Source: an uncultured Eubacterium sp. (GTDB lineage: Bacteria > Bacillota > Clostridia > Lachnospirales > Lachnospiraceae). Taken from it: DNA of 6,759 nucleotides. The stretch spans positions 1 to 6,759 of the forward strand of contig CAMKHH010000067.1 in assembly GCA_946412445.1 (NCBI GenBank), read 5' to 3'. Below are positions 1-6,759 of the stretch, piece after piece. A program made the translations under genes and the position numbers. Within the stretch, counting starts at the first letter, position 1. Each line of letters starts with the position of its first letter. The notes beneath the pieces were generated by a model. The model saw nothing but the letters and a program-made list of their open reading frames with translations. It made no database searches and had not been told where the DNA came from.

Positions 1-123
1 TATTACTTTGGACGTGACTATCCGGAAATCGGACAGGAAATCGAGGAAAAGAAGGCACTTTCTGATGCGTTGATTGAAAAGATTGTTCAGGTGGCAGCTG
101 AATTTAAGGATAAGAGCAGGTGA
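1..123 (+). CDS. atpA: ATP synthase F1 subunit alpha, C-terminal end (partial)
   Basis: This is the last 40 codons of an open frame that enters from the left edge and ends at TGA 121-123. The peptide reads like the C-terminal helical tail of F1 alpha: an aromatic/acidic stretch (YPEIGQEIEEKKALSD) followed by an amphipathic helix ending in EFKDKSR. Alpha subunits pair with beta in the hexameric F1 head and carry the non-catalytic nucleotide sites; that part of the protein is outside the window. The assignment rests mostly on context, because the frame ends 6 bp before atpG in the standard atpA-atpG-atpD-atpC order. The atpG ribosome binding site (AGGTGA, 118-123) overlaps the end of this gene, which suggests coupled translation. 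Confidence 0.9.
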   Translation, partial: YYFGRDYPEIGQEIEEKKALSDALIEKIVQVAAEFKDKSR

Positions 124-129
124 TAAATC

Positions 130-1023
130 ATGGCGAATATTAAGGAAGTACAGGACAGAATCAAGAGCATTCAGGATACAATGAAAATTACAAATGCTAT
201 GTATATGATTTCTTCTTCTAATCTTAAAAAAGCAAAAAAGGCTTTGGCAGATACAGAACCCTACTTCTACACCCTGCAATATGCCATTACCCGTATTCTA
301 CGTCACATGCCGGAACTTGAACACAAGTATTTCGATATGCGTTCTGCTGTACAGCAAAAAGACAGGAAAATCGGAATTATAGTTGTCACTTCAGATAAGG
401 GTATGGCAGGGGCCTATAATCATAATGTAGTGAAGATGGCAGAAGAAAAGCTGAGCGGTGAGGGACAGAAAAAATTGTTTGTACTGGGAGAACTGGGCAG
501 ACAGTATTTTCAGAAACACGGATTTGAGATTGAAACCCAGTTCCACTTTACCGTTCAGAAACCTACCACGCATCGTGCCAGAGTCATATCAGAGCAGATT
601 GTGGATATGTATAATAGGAAAGAACTGGACGAGGTGTATATCATATATACACAGATGGAAAATTCCATCTCCATGGAAACCCGTACGATGCAGCTCCTGC
701 CACTGAAGAAGGGGCAGTTTCAGCAGAAAGTTTCAGTAGAACTGGCAGGTACACATCAGGAAGATATTCGGATGGTACCCTCCCCGGATGATGTACTGAA
801 TATGACTGTCCCCAACTATATTACGGGAATGATTTATGGTGCTCTGGTGGAATCCTATTCCAGTGAACAGAATTCCAGAATGATGGCAATGCAGTCCTCT
901 ACGGACAATGCCAGAGAAATGCTGTCTGAATTATCTATTGCGTACAACCGCGCAAGACAGGCGGCTATTACCCAGGAGATCACGGAAGTAATCGGCGGGG
1001 CCCGGGCACAGAAAAAGGAGTAG
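130..1023 (+). CDS. atpG: ATP synthase F1 subunit gamma
   Basis: A 297-residue protein, near the usual 280-300 for F1 gamma, the central shaft that rotates inside the alpha3beta3 head and couples proton or sodium flow to ATP synthesis at the cytoplasmic membrane face. Two family signatures are visible. The N-terminal coiled-coil helix has RIKSIQDTMKITNAM (residues 10-24), and the conserved C-terminal helix has SRMMAMQSSTDNA (249-261) and NRARQAAITQEITEVIGGA (273-291). The middle Rossmann-like domain contains TSDKGMAGAYN (87-97). After ITNAM the usual MVAxSKL motif reads MISSSNL (26-32), with Asn in place of the common Lys. The ATG at 130 is preceded by AGGTGA at 118-123, which overlaps the atpA stop, and it gives the expected N terminus. 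The gene sits between atpA and atpD in one operon. Confidence 0.97.
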   Translation: MANIKEVQDRIKSIQDTMKITNAMYMISSSNLKKAKKALADTEPYFYTLQYAITRILRHMPELEHKYFDMRSAVQQKDRKIGIIVVTSDKGMAGAYNHNVVKMAEEKLSGEGQKKLFVLGELGRQYFQKHGFEIETQFHFTVQKPTTHRARVISEQIVDMYNRKELDEVYIIYTQMENSISMETRTMQLLPLKKGQFQQKVSVELAGTHQEDIRMVPSPDDVLNMTVPNYITGMIYGALVESYSSEQNSRMMAMQSSTDNAREMLSELSIAYNRARQAAITQEITEVIGGARAQKKE

Positions 1024-2439
<1,416 letters not shown>

Positions 2440-2454
2440 CAGGAGTGAGATGAT

Positions 2455-2889
2455 ATGGCTGAGAAAGAAAGAAATTCATTCTATCTGAAGATTCTGGCAG
2501 CTGATAAAGTCTTCTGTAAAGGCAAGGCTTATAATGTAATTCTGCCTGCAGTGGATGGCCAGTTCTCAATTCTGGCACATCATGCGGATACGATGGTGGC
2601 AGTACAGACCGGAGAACTGAGATATCAGACATTGGATGACGCATGGCATACGGCTGTAGTGGGTAATGGATTTGCTCAGGTAATCAACAATCGTATGACC
2701 GTACTTGTGGATTTTGCGGAGCGTCCGGAGGAGATTGATATCCTGCGTGCCAAAGAAGCCAGAGAACGTGCAGAGGAACAGCTGCGGCAGAAGCAAAGTA
2801 TACAGGAATATTATCACACCCAGGCATCACTGGCCAGAGCGATGACCAGACTGCGCGTTACCGGAACGAATAATATTAACAGAAAATAG
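2455..2889 (+). CDS. atpC: ATP synthase F1 subunit epsilon
   Basis: A 144-residue epsilon subunit (typical 130-140). This foot of the rotor links gamma to the c-ring and can inhibit ATP hydrolysis. The N-terminal beta-sandwich covers about residues 7-90, including FYLKILAADKVF and the VDGQFSILAHHADTM segment that corresponds to the usual DGxxGILPxHAP motif. The C-terminal helix-turn-helix starts at about 91 and is rich in Arg, Glu and Gln. It contains IDILRA (94-99), which matches the I/L-D-x-x-R-A motif shown to bind ATP in Bacillus epsilon subunits. The AGGAGTGAG at 2441-2449 places the start at 2455; an ATG at 2450 is out of frame. The gene follows atpD after 15 bp and is the last ATP synthase gene of the operon. 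Confidence 0.97.
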   Translation: MAEKERNSFYLKILAADKVFCKGKAYNVILPAVDGQFSILAHHADTMVAVQTGELRYQTLDDAWHTAVVGNGFAQVINNRMTVLVDFAERPEEIDILRAKEARERAEEQLRQKQSIQEYYHTQASLARAMTRLRVTGTNNINRK

Positions 2890-2924
2890 CTGTGATAGAA
2901 TCATTTTTTGTACTTTTGTCCCTG

Positions 2925-2953
2925 TTGTAATCCCCGAAGAAATATTATATAAT
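2925..2953 (+). promoter_or_regulatory. Predicted sigma-A-type promoter for the small gene downstream of atpC
   Basis: TTGTAA (2925-2930) and a perfect TATAAT (2948-2953) are separated by exactly 17 bp, in the otherwise non-coding gap after atpC. Transcription would begin near 2960, leaving a leader of about 45 bases before the small gene. The -35 box matches consensus at four of six positions. This is a sequence match only; the surrounding DNA is AT-rich, which raises the chance of a fortuitous -10. Confidence 0.6.
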
Positions 2954-2995
2954 AAAGCAAAAGAAATCTGCACAGAAAAAGGAAAGTTTTATTAT

Positions 2996-3000
2996 GGAGG
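2996..3000 (+). promoter_or_regulatory. Ribosome binding site that decides the start of the small gene
   Basis: GGAGG lies 5 bases before the ATG at 3006, ideal Shine-Dalgarno spacing for a Firmicute. An in-frame ATG at 2994 would give four extra residues (MEDR), but it overlaps this motif and has only a weaker AAGGAAAG upstream (2979-2986). The start at 3006 is therefore preferred, though use of 2994 is not excluded. Confidence 0.65.
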
Positions 3001-3005
3001 ATAGG

Positions 3006-3176
3006 ATGAATAAGGAACTTAAGGGAGAGATTCCGAGTTATAATAAAGAAGAGACAGAAAAGATGACTGACGGGATACCGGAGATTCCTCAGGAGGTTGC
3101 CAGAAGGTTTGAGAAGGATAAGGACATCCAATATGAAAAACTGATACAGCGGCTGAAAGATGAGAATGTATGGTAA
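3006..3176 (+). CDS. Small charged hypothetical protein (56 aa)
   Basis: I do not recognise this protein. It has 56 residues, and about 45 percent are charged (10 Glu, 4 Asp, 8 Lys, 3 Arg). It has no Cys, signal peptide or membrane segment. The first half is Pro/Gly-containing and likely flexible (GEIPSYNKEE, DGIPEIPQEV). The second half, from about residue 28 to 53, looks like an amphipathic helix (VARRFEKDKD, YEKLIQRLKDEN). The case for a real gene is contextual: a good promoter at 2925-2953, GGAGG at ideal spacing, and a strong terminator starting 6 bases after the stop codon. It lies 116 bp after atpC on the same strand, with no clear terminator between, so it could also be the last gene of the atp transcript. 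No function can be assigned. Upstream start 2994 would give 60 residues. Confidence 0.7.
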   Translation: MNKELKGEIPSYNKEETEKMTDGIPEIPQEVARRFEKDKDIQYEKLIQRLKDENVW

Positions 3177-3181
3177 GGACG

Positions 3182-3221
3182 AAAAAAGACGTTTATCGAT
3201 GGAAGATAGACGTCTTTTTTT
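3182..3221. terminator. Bidirectional Rho-independent terminator between convergent genes
   Basis: Bases 3182-3197 pair with 3205-3220 to form a 16-bp stem (one G-T pair) around a 7-base loop (GATGGAA). The outer stem is AAAAAAGACGT facing ACGTCTTTTTT. The + strand transcript ends in a run of seven U (3215-3221). The opposite-strand transcript ends in six U, from the A run at 3182-3187. It lies 6 bases after the small gene and 23 bases beyond the uxaC stop, so it fits both as their shared terminator. It is probably also the first strong terminator after the atp operon. Confidence 0.9.
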
Positions 3222-3243
3222 AAAGGTTTCAGCAAGAGGTCTG

Positions 3244-4659
3244 TTACACTTCTTTCAATGGAAATGCAAAATACCTAACCGCATTGTTATAAGAGATTCC
3301 CTTGATGATTTTTTCAAGAGCCTTGTAATCTTCAGGATACTCGCCGCTTTCTACCCAGCCGCCAATCAGTTCACATAAGATTCTGCGGAAATACTCATGC
3401 CTTGTATAAGACAGGAAGCTTCTGGAGTCAGTGAGCATGCCGAGAAAGTTTCCAAGCAGTCCAAGGTTTGCCAGAGAGGTCATCTGTTCTGTCATACCCT
3501 GCTTGTGATCGTTGAACCACCAGGCACTTCCCTGCTGAAGCTTTCCGGCTGCCGAGGAATCCTGAAAGCATCCGATTAAAGAACCTATAAAGGCATTATC
3601 ATTTGGATTCAGAGAGTACAGGATGGTTCGGGGCAGCTGCTCTGTGTCAATCAGTGAATTCAGAAAATCTGCCGCGGTTGCAGCAGGAGCGTAGTTATCG
3701 ATACAGTCATAGCCGGTATCCGGCCCCAGTCTTCTGAACATCAAAGCGTTGTTATTCCGCTTGCATCCAAAATGAATCTGCATCACCCAGCTGCGGCGAT
3801 GATATTCTTTCGCTGCAAACTGCATGAAGGCAGTCTTAAATTTCAGCTGTTCTTCTAAAGTTACCTCTTTACCGTTCAAACGTTTTATGAGGACAGCGTT
3901 TACATCTTCCTCAGAAGCAGGCGTGTAGTAGATATAACTCAATCCATGGTCGGATACGGAGCATCCGTTTTCCGCGAAGTAATCCATACGTCTGCATAGA
4001 GCTTCCTTTAAAGAAGTAAAGTCTTTGACCGTAATGCCGCTGACCAGGGACAGCTGCTTCAGATACTCCGGATAACTGTCAGCCTCCAGATTCATAGCCT
4101 TATCCGGACGCCATGCAGGAAGAACCTTTACGTCAAACGTATCATCTTCCTTTATTATCTGATGCCAGTGTAAATCATCTACAGGGTCATCCGTAGTGCA
4201 CAGCAGGGTGACACCTGACATCTGAATCAATCCCCGTACAGACATCTCAGGCAGACGGAGCTTCTCGTTGCACAGATCCCAGACCTCCCCGGCCGTGTCG
4301 CCATTTAAGACCCCTTCATAGCCAAAATACCTTCTAAGCTCCAGGTGACTCCAGTGATACAGTGGATTTCCTATGGCTTTCTCCAAAGTCTCGGCCCACT
4401 TCCGGAATTTTTCTTTTGGGCTGGCATCTCCGGTGATGTATCTTTCCTCCACGCCGTTGGAACGCATCTGACGCCACTTGTAATGGTCACCTCCCAGCCA
4501 TACCTCCGTAATGTTATCAAACTGTTTATTCTCAGCGATTTCCTGTGGATTGATGTGGCAGTGATAGTCCAGAATCGGCATACGCTCTGCGTATTCATGG
4601 TACAGCTTTTCCGCCGTTGGTGTGGAAAGCAGAAAATCCTTGTCTAAAAATGGTTTCAT
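3244..4659 (-). CDS. uxaC: Glucuronate/galacturonate isomerase (uronate isomerase)
   Basis: A 471-residue cytoplasmic enzyme, the usual length for UxaC. It converts D-glucuronate to D-fructuronate and D-galacturonate to D-tagaturonate, the first step of hexuronate breakdown. It belongs to the amidohydrolase-fold superfamily. Family motifs in order are: start MKPFLDKDFLL; metal-binding DYHCHINP (31-38, with His33 and His35); TTDDPVDDL (155-163); WRPDKA (183-188); SDHGL (236-240); QIHFG (294-298); QQGSAWWFNDHKQGM (375-389); and DSRSFLSYTRHEYFRRILC (411-429). No key motif is missing. The ATG is preceded by AAGGAGG (4667-4673, - strand) at 7 bases. It follows the LacI-family regulator after 20 bp and is probably co-transcribed from the regulator promoter, so it should be subject to the same operator control. 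Confidence 0.98.
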   Translation of the reverse strand: MKPFLDKDFLLSTPTAEKLYHEYAERMPILDYHCHINPQEIAENKQFDNITEVWLGGDHYKWRQMRSNGVEERYITGDASPKEKFRKWAETLEKAIGNPLYHWSHLELRRYFGYEGVLNGDTAGEVWDLCNEKLRLPEMSVRGLIQMSGVTLLCTTDDPVDDLHWHQIIKEDDTFDVKVLPAWRPDKAMNLEADSYPEYLKQLSLVSGITVKDFTSLKEALCRRMDYFAENGCSVSDHGLSYIYYTPASEEDVNAVLIKRLNGKEVTLEEQLKFKTAFMQFAAKEYHRRSWVMQIHFGCKRNNNALMFRRLGPDTGYDCIDNYAPAATAADFLNSLIDTEQLPRTILYSLNPNDNAFIGSLIGCFQDSSAAGKLQQGSAWWFNDHKQGMTEQMTSLANLGLLGNFLGMLTDSRSFLSYTRHEYFRRILCELIGGWVESGEYPEDYKALEKIIKGISYNNAVRYFAFPLKEV

Positions 4660-4679
4660 GTGTAGTCCTCCTTGTATGT

Positions 4680-5684
4680 TTAAAAGTTTTTCCTCGTGGT
4701 ATCCCGTATAATGATATCTGCTGACACCATGGTCTTATCCGGTGCACTTTTTCCATCCAGCAGGTTCATTAGAAGAGAGACAGATGTATTACACAAATAT
4801 TCCAGACGATTATCTATACTCGTTAACTCCGGGTCACAGCAGATTGCCAGCATGGAATTGTTATAACCCACGATGGATAAGTCGTCGGGAACCGTAAGAC
4901 CCGCAGCCTTTGCAAACTTTACCGCACCTATGGCGAGTTCATCATCCGAAGTCAGAACCGCATCAAAGGGCAGCTTTTTGTGTAAGTCCAGCAAAAGGCT
5001 CTGCGTTTCCTTTACAGATCCACTGCACATCACAACTTGCCCGCCGGAGCAGGCCAGTCTTTCTGACTCCAATCCTTCCAGAAATCCTTCTTTTTTCCTG
5101 ATGCCGCTGAAGGAGTCCGCACGATACAGGAAAATCGGAATTTTGCTTCCACTTTTTAAAATCCGTGTCGTGGCACTAAAGAGTGCTTCCTTGTCATCAC
5201 AGAGAGAGTTATATATGTTTTCTCCCTTCAGAAGTCCATTTAAAAGAATGAGAGGAACCTGAGAAGCAGCCCGGAAGAGGTATTCATTTTTCCTGGTGGT
5301 CCGCTCTATGAAGTTAGAGCCAATCAGTACAAGTGCATCTACATGGCGGGATAAAAGCATATCCAGACACTTTTCTTTCTGGGAATGTTCGTAGCCGGTA
5401 CAGCATAGAAGCGAATCATAGCTGTGGATACGGAGACCTTGTTCCAGATAATTGATTGCACTGCCCAGATACGGATCAGAAGAATCTGCGCATAACAAAC
5501 CCACCGTCTTCATGGTATTAAGGGTGAGCCCACGGGCAAACGCATTGGGCTGGTACCCCTCTTCTTCCATAACGGTCAGAACCTTCTGGCGGGTTCTTTC
5601 GCTGACATTTTTATTATTATTTAACACCCTGGATACTGTTGCGATGGACACCCCGGCTTTTTGAGAAATGTCGTATATATTCAT
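4680..5684 (-). CDS. LacI/GalR-family transcriptional regulator of hexuronate genes
   Basis: A 334-residue LacI-family protein of standard length. The N-terminal helix-turn-helix is clear: IYDISQKAGVSIATVSRVLNN (3-23), then SERTRQKVLTVMEEEGYQPN and the hinge helix NAFARGL (47-53). The rest is a periplasmic-binding-protein-like effector domain, with TSDDELAIGA (245-254) and VPDDLSIVGYNNSMLA (265-280). The usual Gly-Phe/Tyr-Asp at the effector pocket reads GYN (Asn275). It lies upstream of uxaC and divergent from uxaA, so it most likely represses these genes until a hexuronate or pathway intermediate binds. Bacillus ExuR, the hexuronate repressor, is of the same family, but orthology cannot be judged here. 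A palindrome between its promoter and start codon suggests autoregulation. The start at 5684 has AAAAGGA (5694-5700, - strand) at about 9 bases. Confidence 0.95.
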   Translation of the reverse strand: MNIYDISQKAGVSIATVSRVLNNNKNVSERTRQKVLTVMEEEGYQPNAFARGLTLNTMKTVGLLCADSSDPYLGSAINYLEQGLRIHSYDSLLCCTGYEHSQKEKCLDMLLSRHVDALVLIGSNFIERTTRKNEYLFRAASQVPLILLNGLLKGENIYNSLCDDKEALFSATTRILKSGSKIPIFLYRADSFSGIRKKEGFLEGLESERLACSGGQVVMCSGSVKETQSLLLDLHKKLPFDAVLTSDDELAIGAVKFAKAAGLTVPDDLSIVGYNNSMLAICCDPELTSIDNRLEYLCNTSVSLLMNLLDGKSAPDKTMVSADIIIRDTTRKNF

Positions 5685-5700
5685 GTGTTCCGATCCTTTT

Positions 5701-5716
5701 TTGTAAGTACTTACAA
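5701..5716. promoter_or_regulatory. Operator 1 (regulator side), perfect 16-bp palindrome
   Basis: TTGTAAGTACTTACAA is a perfect inverted repeat typical in size and symmetry of a LacI-family site. It sits 16 bp before the regulator start codon and begins roughly 18 bases downstream of its predicted transcription start. Binding there would act as a roadblock on the regulator-uxaC transcript. Its half-site TGTAAG matches operator 2, but the central step is TA rather than the CG usual for this family. Confidence 0.85.
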
Positions 5717-5732
5717 TACATATTCTTCTTTT

Positions 5733-5752
5733 CTGGCATTATTATAAGCCAG
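5733..5752. repeat. Short inverted repeat over the regulator promoter -10 box
   Basis: CTGGC (5733-5737) and GCCAG (5748-5752) form a perfect 5-bp inverted repeat with a 10-base AT-only spacer. The spacer contains most of the - strand TATAAT. It could be a binding site for another regulator or a chance pairing. The sequence is unrelated to the two TGTAAG-type operators. Confidence 0.4.
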
Positions 5753-5769
5753 TATGGAGAAAAAAGCAA
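5741..5769 (-). promoter_or_regulatory. Predicted promoter of the regulator-uxaC operon
   Basis: On the - strand, TTGCTT (5769-5764) is followed after 17 bp by a perfect TATAAT (5746-5741). Predicted initiation is near 5734, about 50 bases upstream of the regulator start codon. This places operator 1 inside the leader. The promoter is back-to-back with the uxaA promoter; their -35 boxes are 29 bp apart. Confidence 0.75.
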
Positions 5770-5798
5770 CTAAATCTTTATAAATTTCCCGAATTATA

Positions 5799-5830
5799 TT
5801 GACAGATTTGAAAAAATGGTGTACTTATAA
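5799..5830 (+). promoter_or_regulatory. Predicted promoter of uxaA
   Basis: A perfect TTGACA (5799-5804) lies upstream of uxaA. The -10 is degenerate: the AT-rich TACTTATAA (5822-5830) starts 17 bp after it. The better-looking TATAAA (5826-5831) is 21 bp away, which is too far for a standard promoter. Initiation would fall at about 5834-5838, inside operator 2. A strong -35 with a weak -10 may mean activator help or simply imprecise prediction. Confidence 0.6.
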
Positions 5831-5846
5831 ATGTAAGCGCTTACAT
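5831..5846. promoter_or_regulatory. Operator 2 (uxaA side), perfect 16-bp palindrome, cre-like
   Basis: ATGTAAGCGCTTACAT is a perfect inverted repeat with the central CG typical of LacI-family sites. It lies immediately downstream of the predicted uxaA -10 and over the likely start of transcription, a classic repression position. It shares TGTAAG half-sites with operator 1; their centres are 130 bp apart. It also fits the catabolite-responsive element pattern WTGNAARCGNWWWCAW at every position, so CcpA binding is possible as well as, or instead of, the local regulator. Confidence 0.88.
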
Positions 5847-5886
5847 AAAGGCAGATAAACATAAAAACAAAGAAAAAGGAGAAGGC

Positions 5887-6759
5887 ATGGAGTATCTGAA
5901 GATTCACCCCAAAGACACAGTTGCCGTGGCATTGACAGCATTAAGTGCAGGTAAAACGTGTGTTGTAGATGAGAAAGAGATTACTTTAAAAGAGGACATC
6001 ATGCAGGGTCATAAATTCTCCCTGCAGCATATGACAGCCGGAGAAAAGGTTTACAAATATGGAAATCCTATTGGTATCGCAACCGAAGATATAGAACCGG
6101 GCCGGTGGATACATACGCACAATCTGAAGACTGGTCTGGGGGATTTACTGGAATATACATATAAAAAAATTCCGACGGATTTACAGCCCACAGAAGAAGT
6201 CATGTTTCAGGGATTCCGAAGAAGTGACCATAAAGTAGGAATCCGTAATGAAATCTGGATTATTCCTACGGTGGGTTGTGTCAATAATGTGGCACAGATG
6301 ATTGAAAGACAGGCTGCCGGTCTGGCAGGAGGCACTCTGGATGCTGTCTGTGCATTCCCCCATCCCTATGGATGCTCCCAGATGGGCGATGATCAGGAAT
6401 ATACCCGAACGATTCTGGCGGATTTGATCAACCATCCAAATGCAGGTGGGGTTCTGGTTTTGGGTCTGGGATGTGAGAACAGTAATATCGATATTTTAAA
6501 GAAGTATATAGGTGACTACGATGAAAAGCGGGTTCGTTTTCTCGTGGCGCAGGAATGTGAGGATGAAATAGAGGAAGGCTTAAGGATTCTGGAAGAGCTT
6601 TCAAAATACGTGAAAGAAGCAAAAAGAGAGCCCATCAGTGCCAGCGAATTAATAATCGGAATGAAGTGCGGCGGTTCCGATGGTCTGTCGGGTATTACTG
6701 CAAATCCGACAGTTGGAAGGTTCTCGGATCTGTTGATTTCAAAGGGAGGAAGCACGATA
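5887..6759 (+). CDS. uxaA: Altronate dehydratase, N-terminal 291 residues (cut by window end)
   Basis: The frame is open from ATG 5887 to the last base, giving 291 of about 495 expected residues. UxaA removes water from D-altronate to give 2-keto-3-deoxy-D-gluconate in galacturonate catabolism. Residues 1 to about 80 form the SAF-type domain: IHPKDTVAVAL (6-16), GHK (41-43) and WIHTHN (74-79). After a linker, the catalytic UxaA/GarD-type domain begins around 108, with GFRRSDHKVGIRNEIWIIPT, then FPHPYGCSQ (157-165), GLGCEN (193-198) and MKCGGSDGLSGITANPTVG (259-277). The last of these is the family's hallmark Cys-Gly-Gly-Ser-Asp motif. D-galactarate dehydratase is a close relative, but pairing with uxaC favours altronate. 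AAGGAG (5876-5881) lies 5 bases before the ATG. The promoter and operator 2 are directly upstream. uxaB may follow, outside the window. Confidence 0.95.
   Translation, partial: MEYLKIHPKDTVAVALTALSAGKTCVVDEKEITLKEDIMQGHKFSLQHMTAGEKVYKYGNPIGIATEDIEPGRWIHTHNLKTGLGDLLEYTYKKIPTDLQPTEEVMFQGFRRSDHKVGIRNEIWIIPTVGCVNNVAQMIERQAAGLAGGTLDAVCAFPHPYGCSQMGDDQEYTRTILADLINHPNAGGVLVLGLGCENSNIDILKKYIGDYDEKRVRFLVAQECEDEIEEGLRILEELSKYVKEAKREPISASELIIGMKCGGSDGLSGITANPTVGRFSDLLISKGGSTI

Noticed and set aside
2893..2909. Possible terminator after atpC: TGAT-AGA-ATCA followed by six T
   Set aside because: The stem is only 4 bp (5 with a G-T pair), AT-rich and with a 3-base loop. It is too weak to call an intrinsic terminator.
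2994..3005. Upstream ATG giving a 60-residue version of the small protein
   Set aside because: The GGAGG at 2996-3000 is ideally placed for the ATG at 3006 and overlaps the upstream start. Kept only as an alternative.
3244..4659. Looking for truncation, frameshift or active-site loss in uxaC
   Set aside because: Length and every conserved motif are normal; it appears to be an intact ordinary enzyme.
4873..5262. 129-codon + strand open frame inside the LacI-family gene
   Set aside because: It lies antisense to a clear regulator gene, has a low-complexity Ser/Lys/Arg translation and no supporting signals.
6181..6755. Several - strand open frames at the right end
   Set aside because: All lie opposite the uxaA frame, which stays open to the window edge and carries the family motifs throughout.

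Overview
The window looks like chromosomal DNA from an anaerobic gut Firmicute, most likely Lachnospiraceae (Blautia- or Roseburia-like). This assignment is inference from three things: protein style, moderate GC with strong AGGAGG-type ribosome binding sites, and a LacI-family regulator on hexuronate genes. No rRNA or other phylogenetic marker is present. I see no mobile element, CRISPR array, tRNA or prophage, and nothing that convincingly forms an undescribed system. The most interesting part is the regulatory region of the hexuronate locus.

Left part (1-2889, + strand): the distal end of an F1Fo ATP synthase operon. It holds the last 40 codons of atpA, then complete atpG (gamma), atpD (beta) and atpC (epsilon), in the canonical order with gaps of 6, 9 and 15 bp. 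These subunits form the catalytic head and rotor shaft. The Fo genes and the operon promoter lie outside the window.

Middle (2890-3243): a small intergenic block. It has a good sigma-A-type promoter (TTGTAA, 17 bp, TATAAT), a 56-residue charged protein of unknown function with a strong ribosome binding site, and a 16-bp-stem hairpin with A and T runs on its two sides. The hairpin should terminate transcription from both directions. No convincing terminator separates atpC from the small gene, so that gene may be read both from the atp operon and from its own promoter.

Right part (3244-6759): a divergent hexuronate catabolism locus. On the - strand a LacI-family regulator is followed after 20 bp by uxaC (glucuronate/galacturonate isomerase). 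On the + strand is uxaA (altronate dehydratase), cut by the window end after 291 codons. UxaC makes tagaturonate from galacturonate (and fructuronate from glucuronate). UxaA dehydrates altronate to 2-keto-3-deoxygluconate. The linking reductase UxaB is not in the window and would be expected downstream of uxaA.

The 202-bp divergent intergenic region carries back-to-back promoters and two perfect 16-bp palindromes of the same family, centred 130 bp apart. One lies between the regulator promoter and its start codon. The other lies immediately downstream of the uxaA promoter. The simplest reading is a hexuronate-responsive repressor that controls both the enzymes and itself. The uxaA-side site also fits the CcpA cre consensus, which suggests possible carbon catabolite control.
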